NCBI GenBank assembly: GCA_035222895.1
Contig: JAVYIG010007448.1
Coordinates: 38,027 to 102,026, forward strand
Length of the DNA stretch: 64,000 nt
Direction: 5' to 3'
Origin: Strongylocentrotus droebachiensis
Lineage: Eukaryota; Echinodermata; Echinoidea; Camarodonta; Strongylocentrotidae
Under the pieces are notes generated by a model. It made no database searches, had not been told where the DNA came from, and was given only the letters and a program-made list of their open reading frames with translations. Below, one piece after another: positions 27,501 through 35,290 of the stretch. Each line of letters begins with the position of its first letter. Position 1 is the first letter of the stretch. A program made the position numbers and the translations under genes.

Positions 27501-30500
27501 CAAAGAGCTAGTCCATTTTCTCTTCAACTATATATTAGGCGAAATGTGCTGGGTATATATGTCCCTGATATTTGAAAAGTAACTAATATGACCTAAAATA
27601 GGTCTGAATGTCGTTTCCTTTATGCTGAAATTGACCCTACGCAAATGAATCATGTGACATCATTAAAATTTGTAGTTTGTAATAGGTAGCATTATAAAAT
27701 GTAGTGACGTTAAAGACCTGCACTTGTACTTGTAAGCCTATATAATCACGGTACATGTACAAGTAGTAAGATTTTTCAGTGATGGTTATGTAATGTACTT
27801 ATGACGTTAATATGAAATATGTACATGGCATTAATACCCTTGTCTTACCTGGACATGTTTTTTGTGTGCCATGGGGTTTTGCTCATGAGTGACATTGTTT
27901 GTTTATATCGTCTCTTCCCCCTGTTCTCCTAATCTTAAACCCCCACAGATCAGAATCGTCCGAGAGATGATCAGCAGAAGGGTGTCACCCGAGAAGATCA
28001 TCGTCCTGTCTCAGTATCGCCTCCAGTGTGCACAGATTGAAGAAAGGCTTCAAAGTGACAGAAATCCATCTCTCCAACAGATCAAAGTCAGCACTGTGGT
28101 CAAAAGTCAAGGTACAGTTAATATTAACAATACCAGTAAATCTGTTTTTATGTAGTGCTTACTGTATCTAATAAGTAAACACAATCTTTAGACAATGATC
28201 AAAGATCACTTGTTGGCCTGTATTCAGTGAGTATTTTATATAAATACTAGGGAGTTAGCCCATTAAATATTCAAAAGCAAATAAAAGTATATTGAACTGG
28301 ATGAAAGACTGGACTGGTAACCAATGTATACATGAGAATCAACCAACCATACATTTGTCCCGTCAGAAATAACAAATTACCCTTGAAACTTACCAAATAC
28401 AAGAAATGTGTTCTCACTTATCTGTGTGCTATAAGATTCAGAAATGTAAAGCACAGGTAGTGAGCATTATGCTGCCTTTTGGGGGTAATTCTGGGTAAAT
28501 TGTTCAGGGGCTGATAGCTATAAGTAGAGGGGGTAGTTGTTAGAGAATAGGTATGTGTAGTTACGTTGACCATAAAAGTTGGTTTTCAAACTCATTTGTT
28601 TACAGGGAGTGAGTGGGACTATGTTGTCCTCTCAACCGTGCGCTCCAAACCTCGGATTGAGATTGAAGAAAAGCCAAGCAAAGGCTGGCAGAGGAAACAT
28701 CTTGGATTCATCAACGACGAGAACCAGATGAATGTTGCCTTGACAAGGGCCAAGCAAGGGCTTATCATTGTCGGTAAGCTTTGAAGTATTTCATGGAGTG
28801 GTTGACCATATAGCAAGATACCCTTTTTAGACCCACCATTATTCAGAGAGTGCAAGGTTGTTGTTTAATTTTATTTTAAAAAAAACCAACAGAATATATG
28901 TTTTACTTGTAACTCAAGATCTGGTCATTATCATTCTGTATTCTTGCAGAATTGTTTAACCTCTTGAACAGTCTTGGTCTCTTCTCAAGTGTTGTGACAC
29001 ATACTATTTTTTAAATAATGCTAAATGGAAAACACAATGTATGAGACACTAATATAACTAGGTAAGTGTGGTTCAGTTTAAGAATCCTTTTTGGAATGAG
29101 CATCTGGAAATTCTTAAGTTTAGTAAAAGGTCAGTAAAAACAGGACCATGTCCCTTCGAGTACAATGCATCTTTGTAATTGTAATCTCAGCACCTGGTAT
29201 GTCTCCCAAGTTATATGGCTTACATGGATAAAAAAATCTTAACACTGCTAGAATATTCCTCGAAATTGCAGCCTCGCAGGAATTAATTAAGTTAAAGATT
29301 CCAGAGCTCCACAAAACACCATAAAGTTAAAAACAAATTTTGTCATGCATGTTGTATTGAAATACACTTGTTTCATGATTCTCCTTTTGGATGTTAAACT
29401 AACATTGATTGTTTTGGGGGATATGTGCAAGATGTTTTTCTATTAATTGCTTTCTAAAGTAGCTTAATAACTAAACCTACCAGAGTTACAGACACTTCTT
29501 CTACTCTCATTGATAACATTTTTAGTAATGTACGACCTCTACCAGATGCGGGTATTATAATTTCAGATTTGTCTGACCACTTTCCAGTATATGCGAGGAT
29601 GTCTTTTGGTAGGAATATCCGTAATATTTCTAGTAATAGATATGTTCGAAAAAGTAATCCTGCCAGTATTGCTAAATTTAGAGATGAGTTGTTAGCAACT
29701 GATTGGAGAGAAGTATTACGTGATTATGATGTTGATAGCTCATATGATAAATTCTTAAATATATTCTTTTTGCTGTATGATAAAAATTTACCTTTATGTA
29801 AATGTAATAGTAGAAATCGTAGAACAACCCCTCGATTGCCATGGATTACTAATTCTATGTTGAGGTCAATAAATAGGAAAAATAAGTTGTACTATAAGTA
29901 TAAGATTAGCAAATCTCAGTCTTCTCATAGGAAATATACTATTTATCGGAATACTCTTACTTCAATCCTACGTGCTGCTAAGAAGCAGTATTACTTTGCT
30001 CAATTTCAGGCGACACATAATGATATAAAAGGGACTTGGAAAGTGATTAGGAATGTCTTTAAGCCAAAGCAGAAAGCGTCTGATGTAAGTAAATTAAACA
30101 TTGATGGGAATGTAGTTGATGATCCAGAAGTTATTGTAGATAAATTCAATGAATATTTTTGTAATATTGGCCAGAATTTGTCGCGTGTCATCCCAGAGTC
30201 TCAAAAAACATTTCAATCTTTTTTAGAAAACCCTAATCATAATAGTTTATTTTTATTGCCAACGACTGTAGAAAAATTATTTGATATTGTACATTCTTTA
30301 AAGAATAAGAAAAGTCCGGGTTGTGACTTTATAACAAATGAGTTGATAAAAAATGTAATTGTTGGTATTGTACAACCCCTCGTACATATATTTAATCTAT
30401 CAATGACCACTGGTGTTGTACCCATGAAAATGAAAATTGCAAAGGTTGTGCCCATTTTTAAAAAGGGTGATGCCCTTATCTTGAATAATTATCGTCCTAT

Positions 30501-32449
30501 TTCTTTGTTGAATTCCTTTTTAAAAATTCTTGAGAAGCTTATGTATACTCGGACGATAAAATTCATGATGAATGCTAAAATTTTGTCTAATTTTCAGTTT
30601 GGTTTCCGTGAAAAACACACTACCACTCATGCTATTCTACATTTGGTGGATAAGATATCCAGTGCCTTAGATGCACGCATGCATACAGTTGGTGTCTTCT
30701 TAGACTACTCTAAAGCGTTTGATACTGTAAATCATGATATTTTAATAGATAAACTGTGCCATTATGGTGTAAGGGGAATAGCATTAGATTGGTTTAGAAG
30801 CTACTTAACAAACAGGAAACAGTTTGTTACTTTAAATGGAATTGATTCAGATTTGCGGGACGTCACTTGTGGGGTCCCACAGGGATCCCTTCTAGGCCCG
30901 CTTTTGTTTATTGTGTATATTAACGATTTTCAACTTTCCGCAAAAATGTTAACATTCATTTTATTTGCAGATGACTCGAGTGTATTTTTCTCTCACAGAA
31001 ATCCACAAACTCTTTTGCAGACTGTAAACTCTGAGTTGACCAATGTGACATTGTGGATTCATGCAAACAAGTTGTCTTTAAATCTTAAAAAAACTAATTA
31101 TATGCTCTTTAGTAATTCCCTGAAATTATTGCCTGGAAATGTAATGTTCAATGGTGTTGAGATTGAAAGAGTATCTACATTTAAATTTCTTGGCTTGCAT
31201 ATTGATGAACATTTAAATTGGAAGGACCATATTAGTAAACTTTGTAAATTATTGTCAAGAAATACTGGTGTAATATATAAATTGAAATCTGTGTTCCCAC
31301 TGAATATTTTACGTATGCTGTACGCAACTTTAATTTTGCCATATTTGCACTATGGTGTGCTAGCTTGGGGCAACTCGTTCAAATCTCAAATTGATAAATT
31401 ATTACTGGTACAGAAAAGAGTAATACGAATTGTTTGTAATACTCTCTATCTTGCGCATACAGATGTTCTTTTTTATAATAGTAGTGTTTTGAAAGTTGAA
31501 GATATTTATCATTTACAACTAGGAGCTCTAATGTATGAATTGAATGCAGGTCTACTGCCAGTGGCCCTTGGCTAGAATATTTAAGAAAAATAACCAAGTT
31601 CATAGTTATTCCACACGTCAGGCGCAAGCATATCACTTGCCTCTTGTTATAACGCAATTTGCCCTTACTACTTTGGGGTCCACTGGACCTAGGTTTTGGA
31701 ATTCCCTTGAACCAAGAATAGCGCAATCGGTCAGTATTTAAGTATTTAAGCGCAAACTGAAGTTACTTTATTTGAGTCGATATCGTCTAGATTTATAGCT
31801 GTGATCAATATTTAAGAAAATTATTTACTATATAGGTCAGCAAAATTCTACTCCTGTTTCTCACATCTATTCATCTGTCCGTCTTTTTTTGTTTTGTCTG
31901 TGTTTCAGTCGAGTTGCTCATAGTTTTTTTTCCTGTTTCTCTTGTTTAAAGCCATTATTAAGTATTTAGTAGATTTTATTATACTTATTTATGTTTATAT
32001 TTTTTTCAGTTGTTTAGTTAGTTTAGTTTTATCAGCATTTAAATGTATGCATTATTCTTATCTGACGAGTTTGTTCTTTTAGGACATACTCATAAGCTAC
32101 TCATGAGGGACCTTAAATCCACAAGCCTTGCTTTCAACCAAGGTCACCTCATCTTTCTATTGTAACGCCATATTATGTTAAACTTGTTATATTCATGTCA
32201 TATTTGTAAAGTGTGTTATGAAAGAAAGATAAATAAAACTTGAACTTGAACTTGCTTGTACCTGTGTACTGTATAATTTTTGTTAAAGGTATTTCTTACA
32301 GTAATTGATCTGTAAATTAAGATTTCTTTCTTTTTTACTTCAAATCAGGTAACCAGTACCTACTGCGATGTCACAAAAGATGGAGGGAAATGCTCAAGAT
32401 GTATGAAGAGACTCACTGCCTTGTTGGAGCTCAGGATTTCCTTGCTTGA
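1066..32449 (+). CDS. HELZ2: HELZ2-like dual helicase / RNB ribonuclease gene (3' part, 13 exons)
   Basis: Joined exons: 1066-1449, 1939-2008, 3355-7516, 8309-8409, 10953-11108, 12553-12687, 17395-17684, 20037-20233, 20991-21093, 22152-22379, 27949-28111, 28606-28773, 32349-32449. Every junction is GT-AG and every phase agrees, giving about 2085 codons and a TGA stop. Order in this partial protein (residue 1 at base 1066): end of a HELZ-type SF1 helicase (NYRS; VQGKQYRAVFLSTVRTR; NTAFTRAQ), acidic linker (about 338-370), cold-shock-like region (about 500-700), RNB nuclease (D746, D752, D754, D755; FTSPIRRY near 1084-1091), then a complete UPF1-like helicase (GPPGTGKT 1622-1629; DEAG 1800-1803; VGDHQQL; QYRM; ALTRAK). 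This is the HELZ2 architecture. In vertebrates HELZ2 is an interferon-induced RNA helicase/nuclease and nuclear-receptor coactivator; a role here is inference. The N-terminus lies outside the window. Introns hold many transposons. Confidence 0.9.
1450..3354 (+). other. HELZ2 introns at 1450-1938 and 2009-3354
   Basis: AT-rich intron sequence apart from the 70-bp exon at 1939-2008. I see no further coding pattern and no clear repeat. Confidence 0.6.
1939..2008 (+). CDS. HELZ2: HELZ2-like exon, 70 bp
   Basis: A short exon that no start-to-stop frame would reveal. It reads VIRQEMRKRGLHDVAVETVQ then NVQ plus the first base of Gly, matching the segment just before helicase motif V. The acceptor is GGTCCAG ending at 1938 and the donor is GTAATT at 2009. 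It joins exon 1 in phase 0 and exon 3 in phase 1, restoring the VQGKQ motif. Confidence 0.85.
3355..7516 (+). CDS. HELZ2: HELZ2-like giant exon: helicase-1 end, acidic linker, RNB nuclease
   Basis: A 4162-bp exon. It starts with GKQYRAVFLSTVRTR (motif V) and NTAFTRAQSLITVMGDP (motif VI), completing helicase 1. A Ser/Pro-rich and Asp/Glu-rich linker follows (about 3700-4340), then cold-shock-like sequence (about 4390-5000) and the RNB domain. The catalytic cluster FTVDPPGSTDLDDAIS lies near 5128-5175 and the conserved HFTSPIRRYIDLVVHR near 6147-6194. After the RNB comes a HELZ2-type segment with QLFNMTPHLDTCAEHRSQP. The acceptor is TACAG at 3354 and the donor AG|GTAGGT at 7516/7517 is phase 2. 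All four acidic residues expected in an active RNase II/DIS3 site are present. Confidence 0.92.
7558..7791. mobile_element. Fold-back MITE in HELZ2 intron
   Basis: The left arm (7558-7592) TTTTAGCTTCATTCAGATAT and on to GCGGTAAAC is matched by the inverted right arm (7761-7791) GTTTACCACTTCATATCTGA then ACGAGCCAAAA. The element is about 234 bp with no coding capacity. Its inner word GAGCTCAGTGAATAC recurs near 43561, so the two places may share a family. Confidence 0.6.
8309..8409 (+). CDS. HELZ2: HELZ2-like exon, linker before helicase 2
   Basis: 101 bp between acceptor TCCTGCAG (8308) and donor G|GTAAAG (8410). Encodes the linker ending in ALQRPNHPDWHS. Phase 2 in and phase 1 out, agreeing with both neighbours. 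Confidence 0.82.
8600..9330. repeat. Diverged satellite, about 4-5 units of 150-175 bp
   Basis: The landmark ACCATAGGAAGACCATCTGATT recurs in diverged form near 8605, 8751, 8910, 9065 and 9238, each followed by AGGTCAAA-like and CTCGTTAT-like words. The copies differ at many bases, so it is old. A perfect 20-bp hairpin with a 4-base loop lies inside it at 9036-9079. Confidence 0.65.
9545..9742. repeat. Tandem duplication in intron
   Basis: The block CCCCACCACT.TAACACAGG plus CACCAATGTAAATCAGGTGG and CGACCCCACTTTTGTTTCTC occurs twice. CTCTCGTTAAAA marks the unit edges at 9547, 9628 and 9730. From 9780 to 10280 I see only ordinary intron sequence with some CT-rich stretches. Confidence 0.7.
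10289..10466. mobile_element. Fold-back element (hairpin MITE)
   Basis: Left arm TATACAAATGTTGACTGCTT, GGCATGGTAAAAAACTATGG and GCTCGCAACTGTGCTATGCC face inverted right-arm partners GGCATAGCGCAGTTGCGAG, GGGCCATGGTTTTTACC and AAGCAGTTAACATTTG. The element is about 178 bp and almost fully palindromic. No clear target duplication. Confidence 0.6.
10953..11108 (+). CDS. HELZ2: HELZ2-like exon: helicase 2 Q-region and half of Walker A
   Basis: Encodes ILCREAKALALTDLRVPES, then LNPSQQAAVKKAL and VIQGPPG. This is the Q motif and the first half of the nucleotide-binding loop of a UPF1-like SF1 helicase. The donor is G|GTAAGA at 11109. The acceptor at TGGTGAAG (10952) is chosen because it keeps phase 1. 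It lacks an ideal CAG but follows a T/C-rich stretch, so the first few residues are less sure. Confidence 0.82.
11505..11580 (+). repeat. tRNA-derived SINE head
   Basis: Contains a box-A-like TGGTCCAGTAG (11513-11523) and a box-B-like GGTACAAATCC (11551-11561) about 27 bases apart, the layout of an internal pol III promoter. The sequence does not fold into a good tRNA and lies within an intron, so a SINE head is more likely than a working tRNA gene. Confidence 0.5.
12100..12175. repeat. ATT/ATC microsatellite
   Basis: TATTATTATT and TATCATTATC runs within the intron. A separate direct repeat (12378-12462, unit about 43 bp, CGGGCATCTTTTAAAAAAAA then TTGACCGGTA) lies shortly before the Walker A exon. 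Confidence 0.7.
12553..12687 (+). CDS. HELZ2: HELZ2-like exon: second half of Walker A and motif Ia
   Basis: Starts after CCCTCAAG (12552) with GTGKTVTGAYLAYFF, completing GPPGTGKT across the intron, and continues to VLYCGPSNKSVDVVA (motif Ia). The donor is G|GTTAGT at 12688, phase 1. Confidence 0.88.
13246..14019 (+). CDS. LINE ORF1 protein, coiled coil plus RRM-like (L1 ORF1p type)
   Basis: About 257 residues from the ATG at 13246; the open frame runs to a GTG at 13231. The first third is heptad-rich and likely a coiled coil. QYSRRNCLRIFGVSE, then IDRSHRVG, RPIIVKFASYRARR and a C-terminal TRNHNKVVAAW match the RRM/CTD layout of L1-type ORF1 RNA-binding proteins (Transposase_22-like). A Pro/Glu/Asn-rich insert with a repeated EQ(P/L)NEP-like unit lies between them. 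The frame is intact. The protein would coat LINE RNA in the ribonucleoprotein particle. Confidence 0.82.
   Translation: METVTMEAFQKALQSETYNSIIQGAIQTSVNREMCSILQRLEMNESKIMDLEVSLKIKKAEVVQLSKHVEEQANIIKALKNVANDQEQYSRRNCLRIFGVSEKKGENTDEIVCELATKKLGVSLKIGDIDRSHRVGPRKPEQPNEPEQLNGPVGPQREATTLSGKETKTRHRPIIVKFASYRARRAVISQRRKLKQSKMGIEEDLTRTNQEILLKTRNHNKVVAAWSSDGRIIALMKATGGNTIKKLIKSLDDLKYL
14067..16965 (+). pseudogene. LINE ORF2 (AP endonuclease + reverse transcriptase), frameshift and stop
   Basis: Starts at ATG 14067 with KIAHLNCTSL and LTLSETHLS (endonuclease). The frame shifts by one base near 14315-14335 and continues as YVIDWYRPPN, IIMGDLNCDVLP and TISDHY. A TAA at 15013-15015 interrupts it, after which the same frame runs on to 16965. 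RT landmarks are NKATGPDQIPAKLLK, NNYRPISIISVLAK, GFRAKHSTQTALL, KAFDTIHH, GVPQGSLLGPVLFSLYINDL and the catalytic YADDT. With only two lesions in about 2.9 kb the copy is recent. Confidence 0.88.
17395..17684 (+). CDS. HELZ2: HELZ2-like exon: helicase 2 insert region
   Basis: Encodes AYLKKFQNISIVRVYSEQIE and a stretch with PIPGVPG, a segment typical of the HELZ2 C-terminal helicase between motifs Ia and II. The acceptor is CTCTAG at 17394 and the donor ATG|GTGAGT at 17685, phase 0. The preceding 4.7-kb intron is mostly a LINE. Confidence 0.87.
18041..18490. repeat. Dispersed repeat, CAGTGCGTCCC family, copy 1
   Basis: Begins ATACAGTGCGTCCCAGAAAA and runs to TTTCGTTGACAATCAGCC. A second copy at 57989-58415 aligns along its whole length. 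Both start after TA. The family is unknown to me; a mariner-like non-autonomous element is possible. At the right edge this copy has an 18-bp segment inverted relative to copy 2. Bases 17700-18040 hold unremarkable intron sequence. Confidence 0.7.
18492..18795 (+). mobile_element. TA-flanked MITE family, truncated copy
   Basis: Right part of the roughly 505-bp MITE seen whole at 37617-38121 and 41224-41727. Shares CCATGAAAATCTCAGAATAT, GGGAGCTATACAACATAAAG and the terminal CTTTGTATTACCTT followed by TA. The left end is missing and abuts the CAGTGCGTCCC repeat. Confidence 0.75.
19094..19386. mobile_element. hAT-type MITE with perfect 8-bp target duplication
   Basis: Termini CAGGGGCGGATCCA and TGGATCCGCCCCTG are inverted repeats. 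They are flanked by identical GGGAGATG at 19086-19093 and 19387-19394. An 8-bp duplication with CAGGG-type ends is the mark of the hAT superfamily. The 293-bp interior has no coding capacity and carries three G runs of about 13, 12 and 22. Confidence 0.88.
19620..19860 (+). mobile_element. LINE 3' end fragment
   Basis: Bases near 19655-19699 read SADLFKKLLKSHLF then a stop, the usual end of L2/CR1-type ORF2. A 3'UTR ending in AAAGGCGCTATATCAAATAT follows. Only the tail of the element remains, in sense orientation within the HELZ2 intron. Confidence 0.55.
20037..20233 (+). CDS. HELZ2: HELZ2-like exon: Walker B (DEAG) and motif III
   Basis: Starts at CTGCAG|AAACAAGAA. Encodes HHIVLCTCNAAGAPRI, then VIVDEAGMCSEPETLIPL (motif II, DEAG rather than DEAA) and VVLVGDHQQLR (motif III). 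The donor is AG|GTAGAG at 20234, phase 2. Confidence 0.92.
20991..21093 (+). CDS. HELZ2: HELZ2-like exon: SLLEKY to QYRM
   Basis: 103 bp after ACTGACAG. Encodes LGIDISLLEKYKDK and MLTIQYRM, the UPF1-like motif IV. The donor is ATG|GTGAGT at 21094, phase 0. A long GAT microsatellite starts only about 40 bp into the next intron. Confidence 0.9.
21128..21575. repeat. GAT/ATG microsatellite, about 450 bp
   Basis: Imperfect GATGAT repeats with GGT, GAG and AAT variants, starting about 40 bp after a HELZ2 donor site. The His-rich, Met-rich and Asp-rich open frames in this stretch are repeat products. Confidence 0.95.
21644..22050. repeat. Tandem duplication, two copies of 204 bp
   Basis: Copy 1 (21644-21847) and copy 2 (21848-22050) differ at only a few bases. 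Both start TATTTTGTATTACG and end GGAACCGATGTCT. The array ends about 100 bp before the acceptor of the HELZ2 exon at 22152. Confidence 0.9.
22152..22379 (+). CDS. HELZ2: HELZ2-like exon: RecA2 domain
   Basis: Begins after TCTTGTACAG with HKQICEFPSLAFYNDRLRT, which directly continues the QYRM motif as in UPF1-like helicases. It goes on to VFCHVSGQEETLSVKS and ends at AEIRHV. The donor is GTATGT at 22380, phase 0. Confidence 0.9.
22465..25974. mobile_element. 3.5-kb element with about 150-bp terminal inverted repeats and GC-rich core
   Basis: The left arm 22465-22614 and right arm 25827-25974 are inverted copies, for example CTACCTATTATTTGCTAGTT, ACCTAAACTACGCAGCTAT and ACATCGCCTTCCCAGGGT. 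A third partial copy of the tip lies at about 22700-22730 in the same orientation as the left arm. The core, roughly 22730-25350, is clearly GC-richer than the surroundings and purine-rich on the + strand. It has many short open frames on both strands but none I recognise, and no transposase. Probably a non-autonomous class II element carrying foreign passenger DNA. No convincing target duplication. Confidence 0.75.
26010..26250. repeat. Possible old DNA-transposon remnant
   Basis: The word GTGCGTCTTATACACAGGT and its partial inverse GTATAAGACACAC occur about 45 bp apart, with another GGTGCGTCTTTAAG further on. This suggests a decayed inverted-repeat element. The family is uncertain. Confidence 0.35.
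26638..27386. mobile_element. Fold-back MITE with TTA target duplication (Harbinger-like)
   Basis: Ends GCTATGGTCAC and GTGACCATAGC are perfect inverted repeats flanked by TTA on both sides (26635-26637, 27387-27389). Further inward TAGTAGCCTGCTCGG faces CCGAGCAGGCTACT. The middle pairs GACCTAATCGAGCGTTCGCC with GGTGAACGCTCGATTAGGTC. The whole 749 bp is close to one large palindrome and GC-rich. A 3-bp TTA duplication suggests PIF/Harbinger; no transposase is present. Confidence 0.78.
27949..28111 (+). CDS. HELZ2: HELZ2-like exon: approach to motif V
   Basis: Follows CCCCCACAG. Encodes IRIVREMISRRVSPEKIIVL, SQYRLQCAQIEERL and STVVKSQ plus the first base of Gly. The donor is G|GTACAG at 28112, phase 1. 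The intron before it (5.6 kb) contains a 3.5-kb inverted-repeat element and a 749-bp fold-back MITE. Confidence 0.9.
28606..28773 (+). CDS. HELZ2: HELZ2-like exon: motifs V and VI
   Basis: Follows TTTACAG. Encodes GSEWDYVVLSTVRSKPRIEI (motif V) and QMNVALTRAKQGLIIVG (motif VI with the arginine finger). The donor is G|GTAAGC at 28774, phase 1. Confidence 0.92.
29400..32255 (+). mobile_element. 5'-truncated LINE, sense in the last HELZ2 intron
   Basis: Starts within the endonuclease (TKPTRVTDTSSTLID near 29470; a possible VLGD motif near 29414) and runs through the RT to a 3'UTR that ends AATAAAACTTGAACTTGAAC. The short CTTGAA tail repeat is typical of CR1/L2-like 3' ends. The clade differs from the LINE at 13.2 kb, since both sequence and tail differ. 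Confidence 0.85.
29464..31795 (+). pseudogene. LINE ORF2 fragment (endonuclease end + reverse transcriptase)
   Basis: The frame is open from about 29458 to 31575. Landmarks: SDLSDHFPVYARM, LPWITNSMLRSINRKNKLYY, KKSPGCDFITNELIK, NNYRPISLLNSFLKILEKL, FGFREKHTTTHAILHL, KAFDTVNHDILIDKL, GVPQGSLLGPLLFIVYINDF and FADDSSVFF. The usual catalytic YADD is FADD here, which many LINEs carry. Near 31555 a one-base shift moves the C-terminal part (FWNSLEP) into another frame. A stop follows at 31739, next to a small AGTATTTAAGTATTTAAG duplication. Confidence 0.85.
32349..32449 (+). CDS. HELZ2: HELZ2-like terminal exon with stop
   Basis: Follows CAAATCAG in phase 1. Encodes GNQYLLRCHKRWREMLKMYE, ends in AQDFLA and a TGA at 32447-32449. 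The GN..LL.....WR..L pattern is the usual end of this helicase family. It is separated from the previous exon by a sense-strand LINE. Confidence 0.88.
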
Positions 32450-32506
32450 CATCGTTGAAATAAGCCTGTCTATCATATTGAACTAACTGTATCTGAATGT
32501 ATGGAG

Positions 32507-32512
32507 AATAAA
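32507..32512 (+). promoter_or_regulatory. Polyadenylation signal of the HELZ2-like gene
   Basis: AATAAA sits 58 bases after the stop codon. A run of 15 G starts about 20 bases downstream (32533-32547) and could act as a G-rich downstream element. This implies a very short 3'UTR. Confidence 0.7.
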
Positions 32513-32549
32513 ACAATATTCTATTGATCACTGGGGGGGGGGGGGGGAA

Positions 32550-35215
32550 GATATCCAATCTTTATTATGCTTAGCCTGTCAAGCATGTGATGATGTAAGG
32601 CTGTATATTTGATAAATATAAATGCATTCTTTATTTCCTTTTCTCTCCAGATTATATTTGGTTGAGTCTTTCACGAAGGGATCGACAGGAGACGTAGGTT
32701 TTCATGATCCCACTCCTGACACTATAATGAGTCTAGTTGAAGAATTTGGTTTCATGTGTGTATCGTGCAAGATACAATGCAGGCATATTTTTGTGTACCG
32801 TATGGCATCTATGACTAGCTGAGCATGTGACTCACTGGGTGCAATCATTAGTAGGTCCATGGTGCAATATAGCATGAATGCTAGTCTGTAATTGCAGACC
32901 TTTTTATCAAATAGGACACATGAGCCAGTATTAGTTCTTATGCTACAGTATAAGTTATGAGAGGCAAAATTCTGTTAGAGTCGGCATTGTAGAATGGTTC
33001 AGTGCAGAAGAAATGTGGGTTTAGGTTAGATTTACTTGTAAGAATACTTTGGAAACTTCTTTAACATCATAATTCAAACCCCAGTTTGATACAACGGTTA
33101 CATACCGATGAACTTCTTTAACATCATAATTCAAACCCCAGTTTGATACAAAGGTTACATACAGATGAAGTGTGAAATGTGTCGTATGGGAACGTTGAGT
33201 GCTAGGAAATTCAGTTGAAATAAAAGCCATGGAAATGAATGCTGCATTCATACATAGAAGGTTTACTACTGCATCGGTATGTGTTGATAAATGTAAAACC
33301 ATTGTAAGCATATGGGTATATACAAATGTTCAGACAATAGAATGTTGTTACCAATGTATCGTAAATTAGATGTGCACAGATATTGTAAGTGTAAGATGCA
33401 TTGTAAATAATACTCTCTCATATTGTATTGACCTGTTGTTTTGATGTGTATACTAATGCTTAGACTATGCTATTTTTGTGTCCATGGCCATTCCCATTTG
33501 GGAAGATGCTGTCTTAAGTCTTCTATCAATTAAATGTTTTCTAGCATCTTTTATTAATTACCTATATGATGGAAATAAGTTGTACATTTTTAAACCTTAT
33601 TTGCTGCTATCTTACTTCTACATTACTGTAACTATTTTTCTATTATGGGCCACATTTTGCACATGCACTGGTTAAAAGAAAGTGCTGGTTGAGACTTTTT
33701 ACATTCATACATACATGTATATATCTATATATACGTGCATGTACATGTATATATATATATATGTTTAAGCATAATAACTAATACAATTGAAATGAAAAAT
33801 AATGTACATATATTTATACATGTATATATAAATATGCAGATAGTCATACACACAAAATCATTTTACATATTAAACCAAATGAAATCAGTTGCAGTCAGTC
33901 TTGAAATATGGAGTAGCTGCTATGATGATAGACATCTCTCTATCTGCTTATGGGAGCTCTTTTAAGATTTGGTGTGATAAAAGTGTGATGTTCTGAGATT
34001 TATTTTTAGGTATATTTTTGTTATATTACCAGAGCCTTTTTGAAGCCTTTTTCATTTTTCATTTATGTCTACAAATAGTCGCTATCAAATATAATCTGCA
34101 TACTTTTTAAACAGACTGTTCCCATTGCTTTCCTCTCATTCAGAGTTTGTTTGATAGGTTGCAAAATTTCTCCTCTTGAAATCGAACCCGGGGTTATATA
34201 CATGTATATGAGAAAGTGAAATATATTTTTTTCTATTAGAAGATGTACACTACTTTGATGACCAATCTGTGTTGAAATCTGTGTTGACTTTATATTCTTG
34301 ATAGTAGTTTAGCAATTTATGGAAAAAAATCATAGATATTTGGTCATTTTATCATTGATTATAGTATGAAAGCATGGTCGAATATCATATTTGATCAAAG
34401 TATATATATGAATTTTTAAAAGTTTTTTATTCAAATGTTAGTTTGTAAATTTTAAGAGAATTGTGATATTGTAAAACATTAAACTCCTTTTTTTACCTAG
34501 CCTAATATTCAATTTTGCTCAATATATTTGCAAAACATTATTATGGTGAAAACTGTTAATGTTTTGGGGTATTTTGTCGTTTTTTCCCTGTATTGGGGGT
34601 GAAGTGGGCTGTCCCACTTCACCTTATGAACTTTTTGTTTATGTTAATAATGTAAATTTTAACGAGTCATAATTGCCAATTATGCTGAGGAAAGCATTGA
34701 ACTCGATCTTCCCCCTTTTTTTCTTTCAATTGTTTATGCTATGTTTATTAAAATATGTCACTTAAAGATAAACCTCGTATAATCATATGCCTTTGTAAAT
34801 ATCTTATGTTTATTCAGATACCCTAATTTATATACAAACCTATTAACTGGGACCTACATAATAATATTATAAGCGTGTATTACAAGCTTTGCTTTTTAGT
34901 AGATCCCACACTTCATTTAGCCTTTTGCAATGTATCTATCATACTTATACCATGTACATTATGTTTAGTTATTATTATTACCATGCTCGACATCATGTTC
35001 AATTATGTAATCTTCAATAAAGTGGAAATAAATTAACTTGAAATTTGAAACAGTAAATTCTCCCAACCATTTTTAAATTTTCACATGAAAATAAGACATA
35101 AAACAGGCTATTAAAAATTTGTTAACACTTAATTGTCTGGAATGGTATATACAGCCAGTTCATAATTACTTCGTGACAAATATTTGAAAATCGCGCCGGC
35201 AGAAAACTCGCTCAG
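32550..35215. other. Intergenic, low-complexity AT-rich
   Basis: Between the convergent genes. I see a tandem duplication at 33054-33167 (two 57-bp units starting AACTTCTTTAACATC), a TA/TG-rich tract at 33708-33765, and a polyA-like ending AATAAAGTGGAAATAAATTAAC near 35018 that may be a retroelement 3' end. No gene can be supported. Confidence 0.6.
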
Positions 35216-35290
35216 TGTGGGGGGGGGGGGGGGGGGGGGGGAGTGAGTACATTTTTTGGGGGGGGGGGGGGCTTTCGAAAATTTGAAAAT
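35216..35290. repeat. Twin poly-G tracts
   Basis: G runs of 23 (35219-35241) and 14 (35258-35271) separated by 16 bases. The proline- and glycine-rich open frames here come from the homopolymers. Confidence 0.9.
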
